A stretch of DNA of 64,000 nt from FEN-987 sp964598845 (GTDB taxonomy: Archaea; Thermoproteota; Bathyarchaeia; 40CM-2-53-6). The first letter of the stretch is position 1, and the number at the start of each line of letters is the position of its first letter. The translations under genes and the position numbers were made by a program. The stretch covers positions 9,728-73,727 of the forward strand of contig CAZRDM010000011.1 in NCBI GenBank assembly GCA_964598845.1, written 5' to 3'. Below, piece after piece: positions 26,429 to 34,919 of the stretch. The notes beneath the pieces are model-generated. The model made no database searches and was not told the DNA's origin. It saw only the letters and a program-made list of their open reading frames with translations.

Positions 26429-27124
26429 CTACACTAGTCTTGAGTAGGCTTTTCTGAACGCCCCGATGAGGAGTGACGCTTCGCGACTAGAGATGAATGA
26501 TCGTGAAATGACATTGCGGAGAGCTCGCTGAGTAAGTTTCCGTTTGTGAGGTTGCATATCGCACTCTATCATTACGGTGTCAAATAGATGTAGAAGCCGT
26601 TGTTTTGACGACTCGGGGGCCAGCTCGACTGTTCTCGTTGTTGTTTTTTCCTTGAAGATCTCATAGAAGATGATTGACGCTGCGGTGGCTACGTTGAGTA
26701 CGTTATAGGCTCGGCTTGCGGGTATTGTCACAATGAAATCGCACATCTCTACTTCCTGATTGTTAAGTCCGGAGCTTTCTCTACCAAGGATTATTCCGAT
26801 AGCACCTCTTGAGGTGCTGACCTTCTTGGCCAGTTCTTCTGCTGTGATGGATGATCTGGATAAGTTGGATGTGTCAGTCGCTGTGATTGAGCTAGTGCCA
26901 ACTACCATGTCGATATCTTTGAGCGCGTGACTGAGTGTCTCAACGATCTTTGCCGAGTTGAGGATGTCGAGACCATGCATAGCATAAGCTCTGGCCTCGC
27001 TATCAACAGGGCTTTTTGGGTTAACGATCCACATATCCTCTAGGTCAAAGTTTTTCATTGAACGAGCTATGGCGCCGATGTTTCCTGATTTCTCCGGCTC
27101 CGCTAGGATTACTCTAATCGACAC
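26429..27124 (-). CDS. trmJ: TrmJ-type tRNA 2'-O-methyltransferase (SPOUT)
   Basis: A SPOUT-fold protein with the TrmJ pattern: VILAEPEKSGNIGAIARSMKNFD at the N-terminus, a middle GIILGRESSGLNNQE and the knot segment VTIPASRAYNVLNVATAASI. The family methylates position 32 of tRNAs; archaeal members act mainly on C32. I prefer the GTG at 27124 (231 aa), which gives the usual short lead-in, over GTG 27154, which overlaps ksgA by 41 bases. The C-terminal 70 residues are helical as in archaeal TrmJ. Confidence 0.87.
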   Translation of the reverse strand: MSIRVILAEPEKSGNIGAIARSMKNFDLEDMWIVNPKSPVDSEARAYAMHGLDILNSAKIVETLSHALKDIDMVVGTSSITATDTSNLSRSSITAEELAKKVSTSRGAIGIILGRESSGLNNQEVEMCDFIVTIPASRAYNVLNVATAASIIFYEIFKEKTTTRTVELAPESSKQRLLHLFDTVMIECDMQPHKRKLTQRALRNVISRSFISSREASLLIGAFRKAYSRLV

Positions 27125-27956
27125 GTTGATCACGCTTACTTCCGTAATCGGCACTGGCTGTAGCGATCTGATTCGACAACGCTACCAATTCCTGTATACT
27201 AGCTTCGAAGACACACTTTTCAGGAATTGTGGTTCTATCGAGCATTTGCTTCCAGTCTTCGGGGAATCTTAAGATGAGGTATTTCGTCAAGACGCCTCTC
27301 AACCGCTTTCGTCGTTGAGTGAACAGTACTCGCACCATTTCAGCAAACAATGTCTCATTCCTTATTTTTGGAGCTTCGGCTAGAGGGCTAATCGTAACAA
27401 GCGCTGAGTTGACCCTAGGCTGTGGGTAGAAGGCCGTGCGTGGCACCGTCACATGCAATTCCGCGTGGGCTCGACTTTGAAGCATGACTGTTAGTCTTCC
27501 GTAGTCGGGTGACCCGCTCACTGCAATGAGCCTTCTTGCGAATTCATTCTGTAGTAGTAATGATGCGAGCTTGAACGGACTCTTCAGAATCAGGAGTACA
27601 AGCTTCGATGAGATGTTGTAGGGTGGGCTTGATACGATCTTTGCCTGTTCAGGAATCTGGAAGGTCAACGCGTCACCTTGAACCACTGTGAGATTGCGGT
27701 GGGTGAGAAATCGATTTTGCAGATACTTGGCCAATGTTCTGTCCTTTTCAATCGCGATTACTCGACCTGCCTTGGCCGTGAGAGCTGCTGTCAAGAACCC
27801 TAGGCCGGGTCCTACTTCAACGACGGTGTCATGCTCTTTGAGTTCAGCCTGTTTGACTAGTTGGTCTCTCACAATCTTGTCGACGAGAAAGTGTTGTCCA
27901 AAACGTCTGAGGGGCGGGATCCCCAATGTGTCAAGTTCGCGTCGCACCCAAGCCAC
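27114..27956 (-). CDS. ksgA: Ribosomal RNA small subunit dimethyladenosine transferase KsgA/Dim1
   Basis: The enzyme dimethylates two adjacent adenines near the 3' end of 16S rRNA. It has RRFGQHFLVDK at the N-terminus, motif I TVVEVGPGLGFLTAAL, and the C-terminal RRKRLRGVL stretch of Dim1. One oddity: motif IV, usually N-[LI]-P-Y, reads SSPPYNIS here, so the asparagine that contacts the target base is a serine. Length 280 aa and synteny with the L21e block are normal, so I still assign the function. GTG 27956 start. Confidence 0.9.
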   Translation of the reverse strand: MAWVRRELDTLGIPPLRRFGQHFLVDKIVRDQLVKQAELKEHDTVVEVGPGLGFLTAALTAKAGRVIAIEKDRTLAKYLQNRFLTHRNLTVVQGDALTFQIPEQAKIVSSPPYNISSKLVLLILKSPFKLASLLLQNEFARRLIAVSGSPDYGRLTVMLQSRAHAELHVTVPRTAFYPQPRVNSALVTISPLAEAPKIRNETLFAEMVRVLFTQRRKRLRGVLTKYLILRFPEDWKQMLDRTTIPEKCVFEASIQELVALSNQIATASADYGSKRDQRVD

Positions 27957-27986
27957 GCCTTGTTCCTCGACTCCTAATGATCGTAT

Positions 27987-29105
27987 TCATTGGTCGGTTG
28001 GAGTACTTTCGTTTAGGAACTCTACGATATGCCTTTGACCTCTCCTGCTTGACAGCCCTGACAGCTTTACTCCGACTCTTCGCAGGATGGCGTTTGGGGT
28101 GGACTGCAGGAAATATTCGATTAGTTCCCTAGAGGATTGCTTGATGATCGTTTCGTCGGAAGTGAGCGTTTCGAGGGTTTTCGTCTTGCTATGAATGCTT
28201 AGATCGTCAAGGATGGCGATGATTCCTATCGATCGGCAGTTCAACGCATTCTCTCCAAGTTTCCTTGTTGCGGAAACTGCAAGTTCTTCTATGAGAGGTG
28301 CGATTTCCGAGAGGTCGCGTGTGTTGCTCCTTAATGTTCCGATCCTACTGAGTTGAGTTAGTCTTTCTCTTCCTCTTACCGGTTCATCGTCCTCTCCGCG
28401 AGCCGTTCTAAAGAGATAGTTACCCAGCCTCCTTCCGAAGGTTTCAATCAGTAATGTCGCGCTGAGTTCGGAAAGTTCATCGATCGTTCTGACACGGAGC
28501 TTGGTGAGTTTCTCTTCGACCTTCTTTCCTACTCCAGGGATTCTGCTCACAGACATTTTTGCAAGGAATTGTTTGACTTCTCCGGGTCTCACCAAGGTGA
28601 GGCCATCTGGTTTCTCGTAGTCTGACGCAATCTTTGCGAGTAGTTTGTTCGGTGCAATTCCAATCGAGCAGGTTATCTGCTCCCGACTAAGGACTTCTTC
28701 CTTTAATTTGAGAGCGACCTCTCGAGCCTGTTCGAAGTCTCGGCTTGTAGATGACGAAATGTCAAGATAGGCCTCATCTATGCCGACTTTCTCGAAGGAA
28801 TCCGCGTGCTCTTTTAATAAATCCATAATTCTATCGGACACTTGCTCGTACAAGGGTCTATTCATGGGAAGAAAGCTACCTTCAAGCGATCCGAGAACTT
28901 TCTTTGCTCTGCCTATTGGAATTCCAGCCCTTACTCCAAGCTTCCTTGCCTCATAGTTACAGCTACTGACGACCCCGCTTTCGAGAGTCCGCCCTGAGTA
29001 TACACATACAACTACTGGTTTTCCGGCGATGCTTGGGTTCAGGTTCTCTTCACATTGCGCATAGAAGTAGTCGAGATCTGCGTGCATGATTACCCTATGT
29101 GCCAA
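27987..29105 (-). CDS. dinB: Y-family DNA polymerase IV (Dpo4/DinB)
   Basis: A translesion polymerase with catalytic acidic motifs HADLDYFYAQCEE and KVGIDEAYLDIS, a thumb with helix-hairpin-helix RIPGVGKKVEEKL, and a C-terminal little-finger domain. The last segment GQRHIVEFLNE contains QRHIVEFL, which fits a PCNA-binding PIP box. I chose TTG 29105, just before the first catalytic strand; ATG 29087 is the alternative, and upstream starts run into the DUF655 gene. It lies in the ksgA-DUF655-rpoF block. Confidence 0.92.
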   Translation of the reverse strand: MAHRVIMHADLDYFYAQCEENLNPSIAGKPVVVCVYSGRTLESGVVSSCNYEARKLGVRAGIPIGRAKKVLGSLEGSFLPMNRPLYEQVSDRIMDLLKEHADSFEKVGIDEAYLDISSSTSRDFEQAREVALKLKEEVLSREQITCSIGIAPNKLLAKIASDYEKPDGLTLVRPGEVKQFLAKMSVSRIPGVGKKVEEKLTKLRVRTIDELSELSATLLIETFGRRLGNYLFRTARGEDDEPVRGRERLTQLSRIGTLRSNTRDLSEIAPLIEELAVSATRKLGENALNCRSIGIIAILDDLSIHSKTKTLETLTSDETIIKQSSRELIEYFLQSTPNAILRRVGVKLSGLSSRRGQRHIVEFLNESTPTDQ

Positions 29106-29136
29106 TGGCCACCGCTCTTCTGCGCGGTTCTTGGTT

Positions 29137-29865
29137 CTACAATGCTCTGGAGAATATACGGTACTTTTCTCCCCCGCTGAGCTCATCGAGAATTCTCTTT
29201 GCGATGACCTTGACAGGGTCGCCTATACTCGTTCGCTCTTGAATGTTCTTGAAATCAGCGAAGGGCTTCTTCTCGCGAGCGTTGATTATTTGCCACATCG
29301 ACTTCTTCCCTATTCCGGGTAGAAGCTCTAACGCATGCATGCGTGGCGTTATCGCCTGTGAATTGTTGAAGAAGGAGACGAAGCGCTGTTCCTGAGTCTG
29401 GATAAGCTTCTCAAGGACTGCTGGTAGCTCCGCTTTCGCGTTGGCCGTCAAATCATTGTAACTTATTCTCCCGATTATTCTGTTGACTTTCTCGCGCCGT
29501 TCCTTCCCTATATAGACTCGTTCATCCAAGCTGACTTGGATGCCGATTCGTAGTTCAGCTTCGAGCACGGTGAAGTAAGTTTCACCTATCACCTGAACCG
29601 TGGGAAGGGCAAGGTGTCTGGACTTATCTGTGCCAGGTCTTCCGAACTGCAGGTAGTCGAGCACGTACGCGTACTCTTCGTATAATCGAGAAGGGGCTCC
29701 TCCTTCTGAGGTTGCGCCGGCCGATCTGAATCTCTGTAGAGGCTGACTGGAACGTTCTCTCTCGACTGTAGTTCCCTTATGCTCGCTCAATGTCTTTTCC
29801 TCTCCAGAAATCGTTGGGTTTAATCGTACTCTAGTAGAGTCGGACCATGCGTTCCGTCTTGTCAA
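29137..29865 (-). CDS. DUF655 family RNA-binding protein
   Basis: The core from about residue 60 matches DUF655: YEEYAYVLDYLQFGRPG, VLEAELRIGIQV, ERVYIGKERREKVNRIIGRI, then a helix-hairpin-helix ELLPGIGKKSMWQIINAREKKPF. The family is archaeal, with an OB-like part plus HhH, and is linked genomically to rpoF, L21e and ksgA, as here. The first 60 residues are unstructured; a TTG at 29790 is a possible later start. The function is unknown beyond presumed RNA binding. Confidence 0.85.
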   Translation of the reverse strand: MTRRNAWSDSTRVRLNPTISGEEKTLSEHKGTTVERERSSQPLQRFRSAGATSEGGAPSRLYEEYAYVLDYLQFGRPGTDKSRHLALPTVQVIGETYFTVLEAELRIGIQVSLDERVYIGKERREKVNRIIGRISYNDLTANAKAELPAVLEKLIQTQEQRFVSFFNNSQAITPRMHALELLPGIGKKSMWQIINAREKKPFADFKNIQERTSIGDPVKVIAKRILDELSGGEKYRIFSRAL

Positions 29866-29970
29866 TTGTAGGATCTAAAGAGCCAAAAGGAAAATTTCGC
29901 AAGGTCCGGCGCATCCATCTAGTGAGATGCGCTGGGAGGCAAAAAAGCCTTCCTATCTTAGAGAGGAAAA

Positions 29971-30327
29971 TCAGTCTCGGGCTTTCTCTTCACGGTAGTT
30001 GTTCACAAGCTTGAGAATGTCTTCGAGTTGCGTTCCTCCGACAATCCGTCCCTTTACAGTGAGGATGGACCGGAGCTCTTCAAGGTAGCGTGGCATACAA
30101 TTCGCTATCTGGATTGCTTCTTTTCTATCGAGCTGATACTTGTCGGTTAGCTCCCTGATGAGCTTCTCAGTCCTTGCTGGTGAAATCCTTGTGAACTTCG
30201 AGGCGTAGTCTAACGTGCGCCTCTGAAATTCTCCGAGCTCCTCCTCCCTCGTCCGTTCTAGGACTCTCTTGCCTTCAGCGATGGTAATCGGCTTTGAGTC
30301 GATGACCTTTCTTGGCAAATGATTCAA
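29971..30327 (-). CDS. rpoF: RNA polymerase subunit Rpo4 (RpoF)
   Basis: A 118-residue Rpb4-like protein with KPITIAEGKRVLE, RTLDYASKF and the HRDC-like C-terminal helices (KEAIQIANCMPRYLEELRSIL). It forms the stalk with Rpo7. TTG 30327 starts one base after the L21e stop, so the two are probably cotranslated. Confidence 0.92.
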   Translation of the reverse strand: MNHLPRKVIDSKPITIAEGKRVLERTREEELGEFQRRTLDYASKFTRISPARTEKLIRELTDKYQLDRKEAIQIANCMPRYLEELRSILTVKGRIVGGTQLEDILKLVNNYREEKARD

Positions 30328-30328
30328 C

Positions 30329-30619
30329 TCAATGTGCTGGTGAAAGGTGCTCCGGGCGCGCGATTACGTGCTTAACCTCGCTTCCCATCTGAACATGTAC
30401 AACGTAGGATTTCCCACGTTTTCCGCGGACTATCCCAACTCTTCCATGGTAACGCCTGTGAGGCATGCCCTTCTGAAGTGAGGGTTCGAGTAGAATCGTA
30501 ACCTTGTCTCCAGGTTGATATGCTCTGAGGATCCGACTCAACCCTATCTTGCCTCTCTCTCGTCGTCTCTTCCGGAGGAGGGATCGCGTCTTCGAACGAT
30601 AACCCTTAGAGCGTTTCAT
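30329..30619 (-). CDS. rpl21e: Large ribosomal subunit protein eL21
   Basis: A 96-residue basic protein: SKGYRSKTRSLLRKRRRERGK, then YQPGDKVTILLEPSLQKGMPHRRYHGRVGIVRGKRG, the classic eL21 pattern. ATG 30619 is the start. It leads the eL21-rpoF-DUF655-Pol IV-ksgA run. An A/T-rich GTTAATTAG about 45 bases upstream could be its TATA element. Confidence 0.96.
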   Translation of the reverse strand: MKRSKGYRSKTRSLLRKRRRERGKIGLSRILRAYQPGDKVTILLEPSLQKGMPHRRYHGRVGIVRGKRGKSYVVHVQMGSEVKHVIARPEHLSPAH

Positions 30620-30723
30620 AGGTCATGCCCTTGAATTTCGATAGCAGACCAACTGGGACGCTAATTAACTTTCTCGACCACCGGAACGCGATCTCGATTT
30701 TCTTCTGTTAATTTTCAATCTGA

Positions 30724-32061
30724 CTAGGTTCGTATCGGGAACGGCATCTTTCTGGCCAAGGCAGCACCGCGCCGTTTCATGCTCTTCATCATCTTCTTCA
30801 TCAAGAAGTACTGGTTGACCAGCTCTTTGACTTCCTTCTCGCTCGTTCCCGAGCCTCTGGCGATCCTTCTTGCCCTCGAAGAATCCATGAGCTTGGGCTC
30901 CTCGATTTCTGCCCTGGTCATTGATTGAATGATGACGCGCCAAGAATCCAGTTTCTTTTCCGCAGTTTCCATAGCATCGTCGGGAATGTTTAGGCCTCCT
31001 GGGACCATTCCCACCAGTTTCTTAAGCGGTCCCATCTTTCGGACGGCGACCATCTGGTCGTACATGTCTTTGAGGCTGAACCTTCCTTCCATGAAGGCTC
31101 GCGCTTTCTTCTCAGGAATAACGATCTCTGCTTCTCGAACCCTCTCGACTAGGGCTTTAATGTCGCCCATTCCGAGTAGGCGTCCAACGAAACTTGAGGG
31201 AATGAACTGTTCGAGATCATCGATCTTCTCGCCTGTTCCTAGGAACTTGATCTTGGCGTGGGTGGCGGCGACGGCTGAAAGCGCTCCACCTCCCTTAGCA
31301 GTTCCATCGAGCTTGGTCACCAAGATAGAGCCAATCTTGGTGGCTTCATTGAACGCCGCTGCCTGAGACATAGCTGCCTGGCCGATCGAGGCGTCGATTG
31401 TCAAGACGATCTCGTCTGGCTGAATCAGTTTGGCGAGATCTTTCATCTCGGACATGAGAGCTCCTTCATCCTTGTGCCGACCAGCTGTGTCAATAACTAT
31501 CAGGTCACACCTTTCGCCAGCGAATTGTTGCATACCTCGCTTAACCATTCGCAGAACATCCCCAGAGGTTGGTTCACCGTAGACCGGAACATTGATCCTC
31601 TCGGCAAGTTGTTTCAGTTGGTCGAACGCACCCGGCCTGTAAGTGTCAGCGCAAATTATTGCGGGACGCAGGCCGCGCTTCTGATAGAAACGTGCGAGTT
31701 TTATGGCGGAAGTCGTCTTGCCGGTGCCCTGAATGCCGACAAGCATGATTACCTGCGTCTTTCCCGGTTCGATGGTGATCTTGCCAGGTTCTTCTCCAAG
31801 GAAGCGAGTTAACTCCTCATACAGGACCTTGATAACATGCTCACGCCGGGATATGCCCGGTGGAAGCTTTTCCTCCAAAGATCTCTTTTCTACGGCTTGT
31901 GATATCTGAAGAACTAGGTTGACATTAACGTCGGATTGGAGAAGCGCCCTCTGTAAGTCGCGAACCAACTCCTTAACGGCTTTCTCGTCGACAACGGCCA
32001 GTCTAAGCAGTTTCTTAACCGCCTCGTTGAGTGACCTCCCAAGGGACTCCAGGGCGCTCAT
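30724..32061 (-). CDS. srp54: Signal recognition particle GTPase SRP54
   Basis: SRP54 binds 7S RNA and signal peptides and targets ribosomes to the membrane. The 445-residue protein has the N domain, the G domain with GIQGTGKTTSAIKLA, DTYRPGAFDQL, DTAGRHKDE and TKLDGTAKGGGAL, and a methionine-rich M domain from about residue 320. The C-terminus (MKKMMKSMKRR) is typical. ATG 32061 start. The ATG is divergent from the PAC2 gene. Confidence 0.97.
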   Translation of the reverse strand: MSALESLGRSLNEAVKKLLRLAVVDEKAVKELVRDLQRALLQSDVNVNLVLQISQAVEKRSLEEKLPPGISRREHVIKVLYEELTRFLGEEPGKITIEPGKTQVIMLVGIQGTGKTTSAIKLARFYQKRGLRPAIICADTYRPGAFDQLKQLAERINVPVYGEPTSGDVLRMVKRGMQQFAGERCDLIVIDTAGRHKDEGALMSEMKDLAKLIQPDEIVLTIDASIGQAAMSQAAAFNEATKIGSILVTKLDGTAKGGGALSAVAATHAKIKFLGTGEKIDDLEQFIPSSFVGRLLGMGDIKALVERVREAEIVIPEKKARAFMEGRFSLKDMYDQMVAVRKMGPLKKLVGMVPGGLNIPDDAMETAEKKLDSWRVIIQSMTRAEIEEPKLMDSSRARRIARGSGTSEKEVKELVNQYFLMKKMMKSMKRRGAALARKMPFPIRT

Positions 32062-32190
32062 GCTCTACATCTCTAGAACGTCACGCTTGTTTACGTCATA
32101 CTAAAAGTTCTTTGAGCGTCATGACGAACCATTTAATTACCGCTTAACCTTGGTTGGCGCAGAGTACGCGTATGTGGATGTGTTCAGGTT

Positions 32191-32952
32191 ATGTCAAAGA
32201 GGCTGTCTGAGAAAGACGGCTTTCGAATAGTAGAGACAGGACATATACCGAAGAAACCGGTCGTCGTAAACGGTTTACCTGATGTAGGACTTGTTGGCTT
32301 GCTGGGAGCTTCGCATATGGTTCGTTCACTTGAGCTAGATGAAGTGGGTTCGATAGAGTCGGATCTGCTGCCCCCCATGATCGTCTTGCATGGCGGTCTC
32401 CCCAAGTCTCCGATTCGGATCTTCGCAGGCAAATCATTGGTCGTAATAATAGGCGAAACGGCGATTCCCGTTTCGCTTCTTAGACCAATGGCAGATAATC
32501 TCGTCAAATGGGGACAAGCCAAGAACATTCAATTGATGCTTTCTCTGGGCGGAATGGCCGTTGCCAATCGCCAAGATATCGACATGCCCAAGGTCTTCGC
32601 CGCGCTGTCAAGCAAGGAACTCGAATCAAAGCTGAACGGCGCCGCTGAAGTATTGGAGGAGGGTTACATAGTTGGTGCGTATGGATTGCTGCTTAGGAAG
32701 TGTGCCGAGAATTCAGTCCCAGCAATAACGTTGCTGACTCAATCCCACTACAACTACCCTGACCCCGAAGCGGCTGCTGCGGCGCTCACTGCCGTCAACA
32801 AGATTCTCAACTTGGACATCGACGTTTCAGAGCTGCTGAGGAGAGGAGAAGAAATCCGGTTGCGCGCGAAAGATATGATGCACCGAACACAGGAGGAGAT
32901 GACGAAAATGAATAAGCCACATGAGTACGACCTCCCACCTCTATACGGATGA
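32191..32952 (+). CDS. PAC2-family proteasome assembly chaperone-like protein
   Basis: The 253-residue protein has the PAC2 layout: PVVVNGLPDVGLVGLLGASHMV, LVVIIGETAIPV, and GYIVGAYGLLL followed by a helical tail rich in charged residues. Archaeal PAC2 homologues (PbaB/PbaA-type) assist proteasome assembly or act as ATP-independent chaperones. ATG 32191 start; an A/T-rich ATTTAATTA near 32130 could be the promoter. Hsp20 follows 41 bases later, making a small proteostasis pair. Confidence 0.85.
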   Translation: MSKRLSEKDGFRIVETGHIPKKPVVVNGLPDVGLVGLLGASHMVRSLELDEVGSIESDLLPPMIVLHGGLPKSPIRIFAGKSLVVIIGETAIPVSLLRPMADNLVKWGQAKNIQLMLSLGGMAVANRQDIDMPKVFAALSSKELESKLNGAAEVLEEGYIVGAYGLLLRKCAENSVPAITLLTQSHYNYPDPEAAAAALTAVNKILNLDIDVSELLRRGEEIRLRAKDMMHRTQEEMTKMNKPHEYDLPPLYG

Positions 32953-32993
32953 AGATCCGTGAGTTCAGTATCAGTAGGAGTAGTGCTTAATCC

Positions 32994-33347
32994 ATGAGTC
33001 AACCTGAAGGGACTACCCAACATGGATCAGGTTGGAATGTTGCTGCAGCTTGCATCGAGCCTCTCTACAACCTCTTCGTGGGTGCGACAGAGGTCGTACT
33101 AACTATCGATTTACCGTACGTGAATCAGAGTCGCATAAAACTAGCTTGTCCAGCGAATGATATTGTCGAGCTATATGCCGAGACAACACGGAAGATCACA
33201 TTTGAGGATTTGGGGGTAAAGCACAGGCACGGAGAGTTCACCTGCTATCACACAAGGATCCGGATACCTGTTCCAGTAGATGAGAACAGGATCAATACGA
33301 AATTCAAACGTGGCGTGCTTGAGATTCATATTCCGCGACTAAAGTAG
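32994..33347 (+). CDS. Hsp20/alpha-crystallin-domain small heat-shock protein
   Basis: A 117-residue protein with a single alpha-crystallin domain: VVLTIDLPYVNQSRIKL strand pattern, a loop, and the closing FKRGVLEIHIPRL, where GVL is the family's most conserved motif. N- and C-terminal arms are short, and the usual IXI tail is only weakly present (IHIPRL). It follows the PAC2 gene. ATG 32994 start. Confidence 0.82.
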   Translation: MSQPEGTTQHGSGWNVAAACIEPLYNLFVGATEVVLTIDLPYVNQSRIKLACPANDIVELYAETTRKITFEDLGVKHRHGEFTCYHTRIRIPVPVDENRINTKFKRGVLEIHIPRLK

Positions 33348-33366
33348 ACGCGGATTGCGCTTGGGC

Positions 33367-34296
33367 CTACGGGCGCGCTCGCTCAAGTGCTGCCACGACA
33401 AGTAGCGGGAATATCATTGTGGCATCTCCAACGATCGTTACCAGTTTTCTAGGGCTCTTGATCTTCCCCCAACTTATCGCTTCTTCTAGAGGAGCACCAC
33501 TAGAACCTCCACCCTCAGGTCGATCGAGTGTAATCTGAATCGCTGCATCTACTCCGCCTCTGAATGAGTTCGCGATTAGAAGGTGATGTTTCGGCATCCC
33601 TCCTCCGAGAATCACGGCACCGACTTGCTTTGCGTCGTGCGCCATCTCGACAATTCTCGAGAAGTCCTTGAATGGGTTAACGAAGAGCGGGTTAAGTTGG
33701 CTATATGTCCAAAGATTCAGTCCAAGCATCGAATCAAAGATGCCGGGACAGAAAATCGGTGTACCACGTTTCTGCGCATTGCGCAGGATTGAAAGTCTGT
33801 CCGGAAGCTGTCGTCCGAATTCCCAAAGTAGCTCGTAACTGGCGATATTCAGGCGCTTCGATTCCGGAATCCGATTCAGCATTCGATGCGTTGCCTTTTC
33901 CAGTTGTTCAATTGCCTTCTGCTTGACGAGAAGGTCAAAGATGCGGGAGAGCCCCTTCCTCCTTAGTTTCATGTCGTCCAACGTTTCGGATCCAGCAATA
34001 TGTTTGTGCCCCAATCCTTCGAGCATGTCATGCGTGACATTGGCCCCGGTGGTAACGATCCCATCCACCAACTTCTCGCTCACGAGTTCTGTGATCAGGG
34101 TTCTTAATCCACCCGGAACAATAGGACCAGCTAATGCCATGAAATTCACGTAATCGCGATCAGTGAACATCTCTCCGAGTATTGCAGCTGCCTTACCGAA
34201 ACGTCCGGGTCCAAGTACCTTCACCTGCTCCATTCCCTTGGCGAGGTTCGATATCGACATGCCTCTCCTGATCTTGATATGCGAGACTTCGGGCAA
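33367..34296 (-). CDS. dys: Deoxyhypusine synthase
   Basis: Makes deoxyhypusine on aIF5A from spermidine with NAD. The 309-residue protein has TGANVTHDMLEGLGH, the NAD-binding ILGGGMPKHHLL, ITLDRPEGGGSSGAPLEEAISWGK with the active-site lysine of the EAxSWGK motif, and a closing VTIVGDATMIFPLL. TTG 34296 start. The substrate gene aIF5A is 42 bases upstream on the same strand, so enzyme and substrate form an operon. Confidence 0.96.
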   Translation of the reverse strand: MPEVSHIKIRRGMSISNLAKGMEQVKVLGPGRFGKAAAILGEMFTDRDYVNFMALAGPIVPGGLRTLITELVSEKLVDGIVTTGANVTHDMLEGLGHKHIAGSETLDDMKLRRKGLSRIFDLLVKQKAIEQLEKATHRMLNRIPESKRLNIASYELLWEFGRQLPDRLSILRNAQKRGTPIFCPGIFDSMLGLNLWTYSQLNPLFVNPFKDFSRIVEMAHDAKQVGAVILGGGMPKHHLLIANSFRGGVDAAIQITLDRPEGGGSSGAPLEEAISWGKIKSPRKLVTIVGDATMIFPLLVVAALERARP

Positions 34297-34338
34297 CGGA
34301 GAACCCTTCGAAGGAATGGTTATGGGTATGCGAGCGAA

Positions 34339-34734
34339 TTAACCCTTGGTTCTCATAATCTTGTTTTGACCTAGCATCTGCCAGTACTCTACTTCAACAC
34401 CAGAGGCAAGTTTCGACTTAAGCTCCTCTTCGTCCGGCATTGGTGTCTCGAAGTTTTCGTACGTCTGCATATCCATTAACTGAACGTTATTTCCCATAAC
34501 TGCAATGACCTGAGCGGTTTTCTTCTCGATCATGGGGACTTCGATGCGTGCGTCCACCGGGCTCATGACAGTTTTCTTTACTCCTGAGGTCACACTTATG
34601 GCGACGATTCTGGCTTTGGCTGCCCCGTGTTTTCCAGGCTTGGATTTCTCATACTCGACGATTCTGCAAGCTTCACCGTCTACTACAATGTACTGGCCAA
34701 CTTTCAGCGAACCGACATCGACTGGCTTGCTCAG
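34339..34734 (-). CDS. Translation factor aIF5A (probable CTG start)
   Basis: The 131-residue protein starts with SKPVDVGSLKVGQYIVVDGE and carries the hypusination loop KPGKHGAAKAR, then an OB domain (MDMQTYENFE). The N-terminus is essential and well conserved, yet no ATG, GTG or TTG lies upstream of it; only an internal GTG at 34593 exists and would cut off the hypusine loop. CTG 34734 reads MSKPVDVGSLK if used, exactly the family N-terminus, with GAGG four bases before it and a TATA-like element about 50 bases upstream. It is next to deoxyhypusine synthase. Confidence 0.93.
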   Translation of the reverse strand: MSKPVDVGSLKVGQYIVVDGEACRIVEYEKSKPGKHGAAKARIVAISVTSGVKKTVMSPVDARIEVPMIEKKTAQVIAVMGNNVQLMDMQTYENFETPMPDEEELKSKLASGVEVEYWQMLGQNKIMRTKG

Positions 34735-34786
34735 GAGTCCTCGCCCACAGGTTTCTAACTGGAAGCTCTAAACACCGCGTGTTCGT

Positions 34787-34795
34787 CTAAAAAGC
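34787..34795 (-). promoter_or_regulatory. TATA-like element for aIF5A
   Basis: GCTTTTTAG on the minus strand lies about 50-60 bases before CTG 34734. Transcription starting near 34765 would leave a leader of about 30 bases with GAGG at 34739-34742. Confidence 0.4.
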
Positions 34796-34919
34796 TTGCC
34801 GCGCCTTCGAAGTCTTCCAGAGCGGTTTTTCGCGGACGCAAATCCTAGCATTTCTGAAACCGAAGTGGATTACTTAATTATGCTATCGCAGAGTACTGTC
34901 ATCCCTTGGAGAACTGAAG

